Source of the DNA: Undaria pinnatifida
Taxonomy: Eukaryota; Sar; Phaeophyceae; Laminariales; Alariaceae
Assembly: GCA_012845835.1 (NCBI GenBank)
Contig: JABAKD010000025.1
Coordinates: forward strand, 9,987,779 to 10,051,778
Reading direction: 5' to 3'
Length of the DNA: 64,000 nt
Part shown: positions 41,210 through 51,254 of the stretch, one piece after another
Layout: the number at the start of each line of letters is the position of its first letter
Numbering within the stretch: position 1 is the first letter of the stretch
Program-made: the position numbers and the translations under genes
The notes under the pieces: model-generated
The model's database searches: none
Seen by the model: the letters and a program-made list of their open reading frames with translations, nothing else
What the model was told of the DNA's origin: nothing

Positions 41210-42545
41210 AAGTGTCCCCCCCCCCCCCCCCCCCCCCCGATCCCTCTTGTTCATATGCCCCACCTAAAATCAAAATCTGCCAGAGTAGTAAACACTACCA
41301 GCCAGCTGATATCACCTCATTATCTTTCTAGCCATCCATGCCGTAGCTCCAATTCATTTCCGCCCGCCCCCCCCCCCCCCCCCCCCCCCCTTTTTTTTTC
41401 CTCTCGCCCTTTTGTTCAAACGCCCCACCTACAATCGAAATCGACCAGAGTAATAAACACTTCTACGCAATTGATATAAAGTCATTATCTTTCTAGCCAT
41501 CCATGACGTGGCTTTCATTCATCCCCCCCGCCCCCCCCCAACGCCCCTCCTTCCCCACCACCCGCACGATCGCCTAGACCTAGTACCACGCGTATAGCAA
41601 GCCCCTATATATATGCGTAATACGCGCGATCGGAGTATCACACACAAGCTTGCAAAGATGAGTTTCGACCAAATCTCAATCGATCTCACAGCTGGAGTGT
41701 TTTTTTTTAAATATTATATGTGACCTAAACCTCTTGAACCCCCCCCCCCCCCCCCCCTTCTTATTTTTTTTTTCTTTTCTTTTTTTTCCGCTAGCTCTTG
41801 CTCAAACACCCCACCTAGCATCGAAATCTGTCAGAGTAATAAACACTTCCACGCACTTCATATGACCTCATTACCTTTCTAAAGCCATCCATGCCGCTGC
41901 GGCAATTCCCCCCCCCCCCCCCCAACGCCCCCTCCTTCCCCACCACCCGCACCATCGCCTAGACCTAGCACCACCCGTATAGCAAACCCCTACATCTATG
42001 CGATCTGACGTTGTTTAAAAACCCTTTCGCGCCCCCCCCCCCGTCCCCCCGTCCCCTACCCACCCCGCACCCAACCCCCTCGAACGCTCCACCCTCTCCT
42101 CACTGACTGTACGACTCACAGGATAGGATTTATAGTTTCCACGCACAGATTGAGCTGCCCCCCCCCCCCCCGCTCCCTCTTGATCAACCCACTCCCTCTT
42201 GATCAAACCCAGGCCCCCACGCCCTTAAAAACTCCGCCCTCCCTTTACCGGTTATTCGACTTACAGGATTCACTTGATAAACTGATGCATTTCCTTCCAT
42301 AGCTGTCAGATTTTGTCCCCCTCAAAAACGGGTTTTCTGGTTTTCGCGCACAGACTGACTAACATCACCCTTTTGACCCTGATAGCTACATTGTAGTTGC
42401 AAGGGGAGTCGCCGACCTATATCCTCAATGAGGACACACAACCCGTAATACGCGCGATCGGAGTATTACACACAGCATGCAAAGATGAGTTTCGACAAAA
42501 TCTTCGATCTCACAGCTGGAGTGTATTTTCATTTTTTATAATATA
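41210..42545. repeat. C-rich satellite plus family A copies, inserted in the hAT element
   Basis: C-runs (41217-41238, 41367-41390, 41737-41758, 41909-41923), two units of 'CGCCTAGACCTAG(T/C)ACCAC' (41571, 41958), a partial family A copy (41610-41720, minus) and a full one (42230-42545, minus). It has the same order as 9690-10850, so the two loci share a compound block. Confidence 0.75.
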
Positions 42546-42659
42546 TGCGATGACGAAGTCCACACTGCCCATGAGATGACCCACGGGTTTTTGCGGGTCG
42601 GCCCGGTCCGCAGCCCATCATATGTTATGTGCGGTAAGTACTATGACGACTTCGACGTC

Positions 42660-43345
42660 CGCCCTGCCCATGCGAGGCAACTAACCCGCATTCACTGGTC
42701 GAGACACGGGCCGACCCGCGTGTAACCTGTGCAAATATCCCACAGAAGAGCGATTTACGGTTTGTTTCGCAGCACGAAACAGCAACAATAGGCGAGGAAA
42801 ACGAACGGATTCGATACTTGCGATATGCATACTGAACGAAAACTGAAGATGGTTTATAAATCAGGCGTGTCTCTGCATACCAAGTACAGCCGCTGATGCT
42901 TCTGCCAGCGCCAGAGTAAACTATACTCCGGACAGGACGCATGCAGAGCCAACCAACAAACTGTCCTAAGCAACAACAACTCCTGCCGTGTATACTGCCC
43001 CATAAACAACCTTGACGAGAGTGCAGCTGCTCATCCACATGTTGTGGCCTATCACGTCTCACGAGCATCGCACTCTTGTAGACTACATATCCTACATCCC
43101 CTTCACCAACGACAGCCTGCGCCTTTGCAGCAAGGCTTCGTAGCGCCTTCGAGCGTACGTTTTTCATCTCTGGCTGCTCGTCAAATAGGACGCCTGAGTG
43201 GTGAAAGGCCCCCACGCGAGAAGAAGCACCCTTCCCAACCAGCGTCTTGAGGAGGGAGTGCGGGGACTCTGACGAAACGCCGGCTAAGCCCAACGCCCAC
43301 ACGATGATTGCGCTGTTGACTCGATGTCGACGGCACCGTGACCTG
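42660..43345 (-). pseudogene. hAT transposase remnant (C-terminal half)
   Basis: Minus strand. Begins at 43345 with RCRRHRVNSAIIVWALGLAG (the CxxH motif with a C-R-R-H sequence), then TLVGKGASSRVGAFHHSGVL, FDEQPEMKNVRSKALRSLAA and KAQAVVGEGD. An uninterrupted frame continues to 42625, but comparison with the copy at 6.9-7.5 kb shows that most of the later part is non-coding or frame-shifted homologous DNA, so the 249-codon frame is fortuitous as a whole. Upstream of 43345 the homology ends abruptly and the N-terminal domains (BED finger, first catalytic Asp) are missing. It lies centrally in the hAT element. Confidence 0.7.
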
Positions 43346-43433
43346 CGCCAGAGGAATTTAGAGAAATAAAACAATGAACGGGTATCAGAGGGAAATATTA
43401 GATGCGTATCGTGGTGTCAGCTGTTTCTTGTCT

Positions 43434-43832
43434 ACTGCCGGGCCGACAAACTTGAAAAATTGATGGGCCGGGCCGGGCCGGGCCGGGCCGATATAATTTG
43501 AAATTCGATAGGCCGGGCCGGGCCGCAGCCCATCCTCTGAAAAAATTGACGGGCCGGACCAGGCCGCGGCCCGGCCTCTGAAAATTTGATGGGCCGGGCC
43601 GGGCCACGGCCCATCCTCTAAAACATTGATGGGCCTGGCCGGGCCGCGGCCCATCCTATGAAAATTTGGTGGGCCGGGCCGGGCTGCGGCCCATCAAATA
43701 AAAACTTGATGGGCCGGGCCGGGCCGTGGCCCATCAAATAAAAACTTGATGAGCCGGGCCGGGCCGCGGCCCACTACATGAAAAAATGATGGGCCGGACC
43801 GCCCCACCAGCGCCGGCCCATGACAAGCCCTG
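43434..43832. repeat. hAT 5' subterminal array
   Basis: About eight units of 'GATGGGCCGGGCCGGGCC' with 'GCGGCCCATC..GAAAATT' spacers. Each unit also contains GGCCGCGGCC-like palindromes. It ends at the right terminal repeat. Confidence 0.88.
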
Positions 43833-43924
43833 GTTTTGTGATAGGTCAAGTGGCTTGGCACGGACATGTACTGAAAGCTGCATATCCCGATTTTGGAGAA
43901 GTACCGTTTCAAGATAATTCTACT

Positions 43925-44030
43925 TGACTTAACCCCTTCACAGTTGGAAACCCGTTTTTTGGGGGAAAATAACTCGGAATTATTGCAGGGAGCGGTTCGG
44001 GGGCTCTAAAAGGGCCAACCCCTACCTTCA
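43925..44030 (-). mobile_element. piggyBac-like MITE (TTAA family), degenerate copy
   Basis: 'TTAACCCCTTCACAGTTGG', 'AAACCCGTTTTTTGGGGG', 'GCAGGGAGCGGTTCGGGGGCTC' and 'TAAAAGGGCCAA' follow the order of the complete element at 55501-55606. TTAA is kept on the left only. Confidence 0.65.
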
Positions 44031-44089
44031 GAGGGAAAATTCGACCACTACCACTGACGATTGCAGCATCGTTCATTAATAATGGGGCT

Positions 44090-44195
44090 TTTGACGGGCC
44101 AGATCGAGCCAGGGCAACCGGTCTTGGCCCCCGAGATTTTGAAATTCTTCTGACCCGACCCGACCCGACCCGTTCCATGCCCACGCGAAGGCGCT
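44090..44195. repeat. Small CCCGA-family block
   Basis: 'CCGAGATTTTGAAATTCTTC' followed by three CCCGA units and 'CCCGTTCCATGCC'. It is related to the blocks at 4.6, 5.5, 30.2 and 62.0 kb. Confidence 0.55.
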
Positions 44196-44329
44196 GGACG
44201 TGGACTAAAATAAGCGCGGGGCGGGGTGGGTAGGCACGTAGGTAGGTAGGTGGGGGTAGGGCAGGGGTGGATAGCCTCATTCGCTCCTGGGACCAACCAG
44301 CATTTGCCACTGCTGTCCAAGAGGGGGGA

Positions 44330-44660
44330 GGGGGTTGCGTACGTGCACTTTCGGGGTGCGTGCGTGCGATCGTTGCACCCGAGACACGGGCCGTTGGCCG
44401 CGTGCGGAGGCGGGATGTAGTGATCGTGTCGTCGTATCGTGCTTGGCCGACGTTGAACCGCAGACCCTCGCATCCCTACAAATGCCGGGACGGAGAATAT
44501 TGGATTGTCACGGGCAAGGCGGACTTTTGCGCGCACCAACGGGGGGGGTAGGAGGCCGTCTAAGCGACTGAAGTCTACATGTAGACATCATCGCCATGGT
44601 GTGTGCTTTCCCATGGCGTTAAGTAGCTAGCGTAGGGGCGCCGGGCTTGTTATCCTGTCA
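44330..44660 (+). repeat. LINE tail fragment (+), copy 1
   Basis: 'GTTGCACCCGAGACACGGGCC', 'GGAGGCGGGATGTAGTGATCG', 'ACTGAAGTCTACATGTAGAC', 'ATCGCCATGGTGTGTGCTTTC' and 'GCTTGGAATGTGCCCTCCCCC' are repeated in the same order at 45716-46040. These correspond to the region after the WREAAQKAG block in the opposite-strand fragments. Confidence 0.65.
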
Positions 44661-45440
44661 GCTTGGAATGTGCCCTCCCCCGATTTCTTTCGTTTTTTGG
44701 TCTGTTTTTGTAGTACTTTTTTGGATGGAGGTAAAGAGCAACGGATTCATTGCACACACGAAATGAAGACCCCTGAGAACTGACGGAAAAAGTAATACAG
44801 GAGGTAGATGTAGCAAGGCGAGGAACTCGTGGCGGTGGGACAGCCCTACGGTAGCTTGTTGCGGGATGGCACACATGATTGCAATGATGGCCAGACCCAG
44901 AGTTCGGTCTCTCGTGCAGGACACCCCCTTTCCCCCTTCCCCTCGCGCATTGGTGTCATCGGTCCGTGTTGCTGTTGCACCCGTTGCGTGTCGCACTCTG
45001 CCTCTCCACTCATCTCCGCGTCTTGGCATTCCTGCATGAAGGCCTCCGCCGCGTCCTCTACCCGTCGATGCCATTTGCCGGCCTTCTGTGCTGCCTCGCG
45101 CCATCCATCGAGCTTCATGCCGAAATCCTTCATGTTCGTGTATAATCCGACCCTTCTCCTGTGACTCGGAGCGGCCCTACCCCCACCGAGCCTCTCCAAC
45201 ATCGCCCTCTTCTGTAGAATCTTCTCTCCCGCACGTGCCACGACACCCGCCATCCTCCGTCTGCGCACCGTCGCCTTGATGCTCTAAGAGTCTGTCTTGG
45301 GCGAGCACGTCGGTGGATGACAGGGTGTGGTATTCGCGTTCATTGTAAGAATGCGCCGGTCTATGGCCTGGCAGACCACGGCCATGCATGGCAATGACTA
45401 TACACCCTATGTAATCGCTGACGCACGTGGTCAAAGAGCA
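44660..45440 (-). pseudogene. LINE 3' fragment (-), copy 2
   Basis: Minus-strand frame 45268-44846 reads VRRRRMAGVVARAGEKILQK, then GLYTNMKDFGMKLDGWREAA and QKAGKWHRRVEDAAEAFMQE, the same C-terminal LINE region as at 11.8 and 46.5 kb. Upstream, after a stop, 'DVLAQDR..EHQGDGAQ' is out of frame. It ends in a 3' UTR-like stretch sharing 'GATGGCCAGACCCAGAGTTCGG' and 'GCAAGGCGAGGAA' with the 46.2-kb copy. Confidence 0.75.
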
Positions 45441-46030
45441 TTGAGGTTGCGGTGCGCAGACAGGGGATGTTGTTCACGCGTTTCGTTGGTGGTGTGGGGG
45501 CGGAGAGCCTGCGTGTGGGGAGCTGTTTTGGGGGTGATGGTTACTCCAGGTTCAGGAGAAGGGGTGGGTACGGCGCTAACATGAAGGAGTTCGGCGTGCA
45601 GTTCGATGGGTGGCGCGAGGCAGCACACAAGGCCAGCACATGATTGAGGGCTGGCGGAGAGCTTCGTGCGGACATGACATCACGTGGAGAGGGCACGAGC
45701 GGCCGTGTGACACGCGACGGTTGCACCCGAGACACGGGCCGTTGGCACCAGCGCGTGCGGAGGCGGGATGTAGTGATCGTGTCGTCGTTTCGTGCTTGGC
45801 CGTAGCACGTTGGACCGTAGACCCTTGCATCCCTGCCTTGTCGGGCCGGAGCATGTCCGATTTTCACGGACGAGGCAGGCATTAATGTGCACCGAAGGGG
45901 GGACGGGGGGCCGTCCAAGCGACTGGAGTCTACATGTAGCCATCATCGCCATGGTGTGTGCTTTCACGTGGCGTTAAGTAGCTAACGTGAGGGGCGCTGG
46001 ACGTGTTGTCCCCTTAGCTTGGAATGTGCC
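45440..46030 (+). pseudogene. LINE 3' fragment (+), copy 3
   Basis: + strand reads GYGANMKEFGVQFDGWREAA then HKAST-stop at 45565-45643, with 'TTCACGCGTTTCGTTGG' upstream and the tail phrase block (45716-46030) downstream. It is in the opposite orientation to both neighbours. Confidence 0.7.
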
Positions 46031-46800
46031 CTCCCCCAATTTGTTTTCGCTTTTCTGTCTTTTTTTCGTAGTGATTTTTTTCTGAAAAGTAAAGGGCAAA
46101 GAGATTCATTGGACACACACAAAGTTTATCTAGAATCGACAGAAAATGTCATACGGGTAGATATAGCAAGGCGAGGAAGTCCTGGCGGTCGGACGGCCCT
46201 ACGGCAGCTAGTTCCGGGATGGCACATATGATGACAATGATGGCCAGACCCAGACTTCGGTCTCTTGGGCAGGACCCTCCGTTCCCCCCTACCCCCACGC
46301 GTTGGTGTCATCGGTCCGTGTTGCGGTTGCAACCCGTTGCGTGTCGTACCCTGCCGCTCTACTCCTCTCCGCGTCGTGCCATGTTTGTGCATGAAGGCTT
46401 CCGTGCCGCCTTCTTCCCGTCGATACCATCTGCCGGCCTTCTGTGCGGCCTCGCGCCACCCTTCGAACGTCATGCCAACCCCCTTCATCTCTTCCTCGAG
46501 GCGCCGCATCTAGTCCTTCTCTTGTCCCACGGAGTAGACCTTACCCCCAACCGACTCCCCAAACACCACTCTCCTGTGTAGCATGCTTTTCTCTCCCGTA
46601 CGTGCCACGAAACCCGCGAAGGACGTCGTCCGTCTGCGCACCGTCGCCTTGATGCTGTCGATGTCTGTCTTGGGCGAGCACGTCAGTGGACGACAGGATG
46701 TGGTCGTCGCGCTCATTGAAATGGTGCGGCGGTCTATGTTTTGGCAGACTAGGGCCGGGCACGAGAATGATCACGCGCCCCTATGTCATCGCTGACGCAC
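46030..46800 (-). pseudogene. LINE 3' fragment (-), copy 4, one stop in frame
   Basis: The best-preserved tail. Minus strand reads SPKTDIDSIKATVRRRTTSF, AGFVARTGEKSMLHRRVVFG and ESVGGKVYSVGQEKD, then TAG (~46508-46510), and in the same frame MRRLEEEMKGVGMTFEGWRE and AAQKAGRWYRREEGGTEAFM. A single stop separates otherwise continuous coding sequence, so this insertion is relatively young. The 5' end is cut at about 46800. Confidence 0.8.
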
Positions 46801-47300
46801 TTGTTACGAGAGCGTTGAGATGACGATGCTCAGGTGGGAGATATCGTTAACGCGTTTTGTTGTACGGGTGGGGGGGGAGCCCCTGCTGAGAAGGGGATGT
46901 GGGCAGCTGGTTTGGGGGTAAGGGTTAGTCCGGGAGGCAGGAGAAGGATCTGATGGGACACCTCGAGGAAGGTCTGTGGGACTTTGGCATGGAAGTTCGA
47001 AGGGTGGCGCGAGGCAGCACAGAAGGCCAGCAAATGATGGAGGATGGGCGGAGACCTTCATGCGGACATGGCATCACGTGGAGAGGGGAAGAGTGGCAGT
47101 GTGACACGCCCAGGTTGCAACCGACACACGAGCTGTGACACCAGCGCGCACGGGGGGGGGGGATTGGGGGGGGCGGGGGGATCCTGCCCACGACGCTGGT
47201 GTCTGAGTCTTGCCACCATTGTCGTAATGCGTGCCTTCCCATGGCCATATTTGTGTTGCTGCGTAGGGTGAGGTCGTGGGGTTTCCCTCCTCGCCTTGCT
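46800..47300 (+). pseudogene. LINE 3' fragment (+), copy 5
   Basis: 'ATCGTTAACGCGTTTTGTTG', 'GAAGGGTGGCGCGAGGCAGCA' (reading W-R-E-A-A-Q-K-A) and 'CATGCGGACATGGCATCACG' align with copy 3. It continues to 'CCTCGCCTTGCTCTATGCCCTCCC'. Orientation alternates again. Confidence 0.65.
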
Positions 47301-47309
47301 CTATGCCCT

Positions 47310-47690
47310 CCCTCAATGCCCCCTTTAGTCAGGTTGTTGTGTCTGATTTACGTGTTTCGTTTTTTATTGCTTATTTCGTACGCGTGAGTATTCATATATA
47401 TGGTTGGTTGCTTTTGGGCGATGATATGCCCTCTTGGGTCAGGTATTAGTGTCTGCTTTTTGCGTTTCTTTTTCTTTCTTAGTTTCTCGTTGTTTCTTGC
47501 TTGTTTCGTGCGCGTAGCGTATCCATAGATATGATTGGTTGTTTTCGGCGATGATGTGCCCTCTTGGGTCAGGTATTAGTGTCTGCTTTTTTCGTTTCGT
47601 TTTCGTCCTTTGTTTCTTGTTGTTTCTTACTTATTTCGTACGCGTGTGTATTCATAGATCTGATTGGTTGATTTTTGGCGATGAGCTACA
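47310..47690. repeat. ~130-bp T-rich tandem repeat
   Basis: 'CCCTCTTGGGTCAGGTATTAG' with 'TGTCTGCTTTTT', 'TTGTTTCTTGCTTGTTTCGT', 'GCGTGTGTATTCATAGAT' and 'GATTGGTTG' recurs at 47430 and 47558, with an earlier diverged unit from 47330. Possibly an expanded LINE 3' UTR, since it abuts copy 5. Confidence 0.75.
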
Positions 47691-47699
47691 AATACGTAT

Positions 47700-48640
47700 C
47701 CACTCAGCGCAAGTTGCTAGCATGGTTGAATTTGCTTGGGTCCGACCGGCGCATCGGTCGGTGTTCTATTTACCAGAAAATGGTGAAACTTTCGGCCATT
47801 TAACGGTACAAATCAGTCTATGTTGAATGAAGTCGGTGCACCGTAGGGTGTTTGGCTATGTCACGGTACAGCAGCACCTTGGCCAACCAGCGCTGCCGGT
47901 ACAATTTCAGTGAGAAAAACGCCGATTTCTTATGTAAATGCTCCATGTAAAAAAGTCGAGCCAACTTTTTTTTTCTCCATATTTCTGAAGTGTAATACAA
48001 TGCTGTTCGCGCAAGAGTCTACTAGAGCGATTAGTACTGGATGTTTTGGCCTGAATCCCGATTCCCCTGAGGGCGGGGGCGGGGGGAGGTCCCTGGTTCT
48101 TCCCGGAAAAATAAAATGAAGCGCAATGCAAATAATTCCTGTCAATACGGCAGTGGTTTGCTTCTGCTAATTTTTCTTGTATAGGATTTAGACCGATGCT
48201 TATGGTGAAGCGATCTAGAACAAAAATGTCACCAAAGGTTTTTTTTTGTACAATAATGTGCCGCAGGGATTGTTGTAATGTCGTTGTGGAAAGTAAACGA
48301 TATCGAGGGAGTTGTTGCGTTTTACTTTCCTTTGGCCAGGCGGCGCAATTTGTTTATTTTCTATAGGCCTCAGTCGACGTTGACCATTGACCAACAATCA
48401 CGGTTGACGTTCGATCTCCAACCCACGGCCGACCCGTTTCCTACCAGACACGGCCAGATGAATGTAGATGGCAGCGCCGAAGAGTTTACGTTGATCCATG
48501 CTCTAGGCCGGCAAGAGATTACCCGCGTCGGCGTTTTATCTTCCCTCGATTCTGCTCAAAAATATATTGCTTGCCCGTTGGAAAGCGCTAGAGAGCGTCG
48601 GAGAGCGCCAGAGAGGTTCTCTCTGTCTTCGACACACCAG
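47700..48640. other. Unique sequence, possibly intron or 3' part of a minus-strand gene
   Basis: No repeat family is recognised. The + strand frame 48278-48724 is open for 148 codons but overlaps the donor of the minus-strand exon and shows no motifs. Confidence 0.3.
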
Positions 48641-48659
48641 CCACCAAAGTGCTGTTACC

Positions 48660-48972
48660 TGAAGAATGGTCGGCGTCCGCCACACGTCACGGACCGTAGT
48701 GTGATCACTGTGAAGCAAGGGTAGGTTGGAGCTCCAAATGAGCTCGCCACGTTCAGTTTGGACGACGCTGTCGTTGATTTTGCCGAACAAAGCGTATTGA
48801 GCACACGAAATCTCGCCGCTTCGAAACCCATAGTTTTCCTTGAGAACTTGTCGAGGAAGTGTTGCCCATGCTTCCGTCAGAAATTCTTTTTTTTGTTCTG
48901 AAAAATTGGAAAATTCCACCAAAGAAACTTTCAAATCGGGCACATCGGCAGAGCGGTACAGGAATGTTCTGG
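48660..48972 (-). CDS. Candidate internal exon of an unidentified host gene
   Basis: The minus strand is open for about 103 codons: RTFLYRSADVPDLKVSLVEF, SNFSEQKKEFLTEAWATLPR, QVLKENYGFRSGEISCAQYA, LFGKINDSVVQTERGELIWS, SNLPLLHSDHTTVRDVW. The composition is that of a soluble globular protein, unlike the repeat-driven frames elsewhere. It ends at CTTCAG|GTAACA (donor at 48659-48658) and may begin at an ATAAGCAG acceptor at 48973-48974; a TAA lies just upstream of that in frame, so an intron is required. No family is recognised. The neighbouring exon(s) were not found. The alternative minus-strand frame 49469-48753 is driven by a (GTT)n microsatellite and is not preferred. Confidence 0.42.
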
Positions 48973-49282
48973 CTGCTTATCTTCGAACTTTGAACATCTT
49001 TTTGCAAGATCGCGCTCCCATTAACATCGGTTCTAGGTAGTTTAGGTTCAATGTTTTTCCCGTTTTTTCTTGGCAAAAATGACCCTTTTAAGGCCCAATA
49101 TTTTTTTCTTACGTGACGTCGCTTACTGGCTGTTGACTGTTGTACTTCGCTGCGATGTACAGGGTGCAAGCATGGATTGCTCGCTCGACACGATGGCAGG
49201 AACCAAATACAAACCTTCGTCGCCTCCCGGTCTTCAGGCGCAAGTCGGTGAGCATAAGAAAAAATGTAACAGTAGTTGCGAT

Positions 49283-49300
49283 GGTGTCGTTGTTGTTGTC

Positions 49301-49333
<33 letters not shown>

Positions 49334-49405
49334 GTTGTTGTTGATATTGTCGTTGTCGTTGTCGTTGTTGTTGTTGTTGTTGTAGCTGTTGTTGTTGCTG
49401 TCGAT
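49283..49405. repeat. (GTT)n microsatellite
   Basis: GTT/GTC triplets over about 120 bp. Frames encode polyVal, polyLeu, polyGln or polyAsn and are not informative. Confidence 0.95.
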
Positions 49406-49519
49406 TGATCTCACTGTAGCTTATAGCCATTACATAGCCCGTGGTCATGACAAAGCATGAGGACTCCACAAACAGGCAAGATCTGTGAATTTATGATCTC
49501 CCTGTTTATCTCTGCGTGA

Positions 49520-49860
49520 ATAGTAACTCCACATCCGTCCTTCTTGCCCGTGAGGATGTAAACGCATTATGTGTACTCTGCTGCACCATGTATACTACTT
49601 CGAAGTATGTTCGCAGGCCGGAGGCAGCAAATAAACAGATGATCTACAAAAGATAAACTGATGCTCTAGACTGGAGGCGTGATTCATTTTAACTCCGTCC
49701 TTCTCCACTACATCGTAAACGTATGGTGTGTAGTGTGCCGGAATGGAACATATTATATGTACCGTGATCTGCTTGATGTATGATGTGAGTATCAACTCCA
49801 CGTTCGCTCTTCCCCCTGGCATGTAAATTTACCGTGTGTATCAAGCCGTACTACACAGGA
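49520..49860. repeat. Degenerate repeats with AACTCC..TGTAAAC phrases
   Basis: 'TAACTCCACATCCGTCCTTC', 'AACTCCGTCCTTCTCCAC' and 'CAACTCCACGTTCGCTCTTCC', each followed 20-25 bp later by a TGTAAA/CGTAAAC and GTGTGTA phrase, start near 49528, 49690 and 49795; a fourth is near 51250. Unit order is kept but the spacing varies. Confidence 0.45.
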
Positions 49861-50399
49861 CACTGCTGCTGCTGTATGATACCGACTCTACGGCTGTACC
49901 TGGTATCTGGTACAGTTTGCTGTGCATTGCCTTGCCCACCTCAATTTGTATGGACGCCGGTAGCCTTTTCGTGTACTTGTATGTATGTAGAACTGTTGTA
50001 GAAACGGTTCTGTGCAGTGTCACATCACATCGTCATAGTCGCTGACGCGCAAAGGCCAAGTCAACGCGATTCCAACAGCATCGGATAACGGAAGGGTCGG
50101 TCGAATCGAATGTGTAGTTTGGTCATGGTATTAGCCCTAACTTAATCCTTGTCACCTACGTACGTAACAGGACTGATGGCTGACGCCGGGGGACCCAACC
50201 AAAGTAGAAACATGCGATGTCACCTCTTATTCCACGGTTATAGCCGCTGTAGCAACGTTTTTACGTATTTGCCATAAAGCAATGCAGTTTTGCGAACCAT
50301 GGTGCTAAATGCTGTGATGCCAGCATTGTATCAGCGCATCACGAGCTAATGCACTAACTATTTAATGCTGACCGTAGCGCGGAATGCTGCTATCTCAGT

Positions 50400-50572
50400 A
50401 TCAACACAACCAAAATGCTCAGAATTTGGGTTCAAAAGCGTTAAACTTAGCTTCAAATGCTTGAAATTTAGCTTCGAATGCTCAAAGTTTATATTCAAAT
50501 GCTCAAAACGTAGCTTCAAACGCTCGAAACTTAGCTTCAAATGCCTAAAACCCAGCTTTGGACGGCTCGTCG
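50400..50572. repeat. 21-bp tandem repeat, heptapeptide-like
   Basis: Six units of 21 bp, such as TTCAAATGCTTGAAATTTAGC, run from 50428 to 50560. Because the unit is a multiple of three, both strands keep a frame with a seven-residue period (F-K-x-x-K-x-S on +, F-E-x-L-K-L-x on -). Confidence 0.85.
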
Positions 50573-50929
50573 AGTAGCGCGAGCGTACCTCGTTGTATAT
50601 CGATACATACGTGCGCAGGTTGGAAAGCAGCAGTCTGGTGCTATTTCACGCAGTAGTAGTACAGCTTACCACCCTGTCCGGAAATATAATCAACCTTTGA
50701 ACACACGTATTACAATGAAAAGGTTATCACATTTCCGGACATATTTGTACCATTTATTCTATACAATGGTAGACACGCTGTATACGAGATTGGGGGAACT
50801 TTCCTTACGTTGGTTGACTGGGTTTGATAGGGTGAGAGTTAGGGTTTGGTGTGTATGTCAACCATTTTCTTGAATACGTGCTAACGTACCCTTCTTTCAC
50901 AACCTCAAGACCATTGGACGGAACTTCGC

Positions 50930-51161
50930 ATACCTCGGAGAGACCACCGATCCCTACTTGATGATCTACAGTAGATCTGTCAGGTAAGATCTGTATGGTC
51001 TGGCGGATGCCACCCAATGGGAGCCGTACGATCTGTATGATCTAGCACACGTTTCTTGGGTTGGATCTGTACTCTATGTATGCATAACCAGCATAAATAT
51101 TTCATAGCGGCAGATACGGGGTGTACTGTCGATTATCTGGATCACGATCTGTCGTAGGTGT
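50930..51161 (+). mobile_element. GATC-rich MITE, copy 3
   Basis: Starts ATACCTCGGAGAGACCACCG and ends with the complement of ACACCTACGACAGATCGTGA. It contains 'CTTGATGATCTACAGTAGATC' and 'GGGAGCCGTACGATCTGTATG'. A further piece of the same kind lies at 51205-51245. Confidence 0.65.
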
Positions 51162-51254
51162 GGAGCGGTGTCATCGATGTCTGCCAAGAAGGCCATCACC
51201 GCTGACAGATGATCTACAGCGGATCGTGACGATCTGTTCGGTGTGAAACTAAGT

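Larger units (their letters stand above)
40600..43832 (-). mobile_element. hAT transposon with GGCCGGGCC subterminal arrays (3.2 kb, degenerate)
   Basis: The left end is CAGGGCACGTCATGGGCC and the right end, inverted, is CAGGGCTTGTCATGGGCC (16 of 18 identical). The flanks are GTTTTATG (40592-40599) and GTTTTGTG (43833-43840), an 8-bp target duplication with one mismatch. CAGGG ends plus 8 bp are characteristic of the hAT superfamily. Inside each end sits a long array of GGGCCGGGCC units (40600-41095 and 43434-43832). Between them, on the minus strand, is a decayed hAT transposase (42660-43345). A block of C-rich satellite and a family A copy (41210-42545) was acquired inside it. The transposase is 5'-truncated and broken, so the copy cannot move by itself. 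Confidence 0.88.

Noticed and set aside
42625-43374. 249-codon minus-strand frame as an intact gene
   Set aside because: Comparison with 6.9-7.7 kb shows that it is a truncated hAT transposase followed by non-coding homologous DNA; the long frame is fortuitous.
46126-47248. Separate protein-coding genes on both strands
   Set aside because: The frames are pieces of LINE 3' ends and their antisense shadows.
48753-49469. 238-codon minus-strand frame with polyGln/Arg
   Set aside because: Open because of the (GTT)n microsatellite; the neighbouring frame at 48660-48972 has more protein-like composition and a splice donor.
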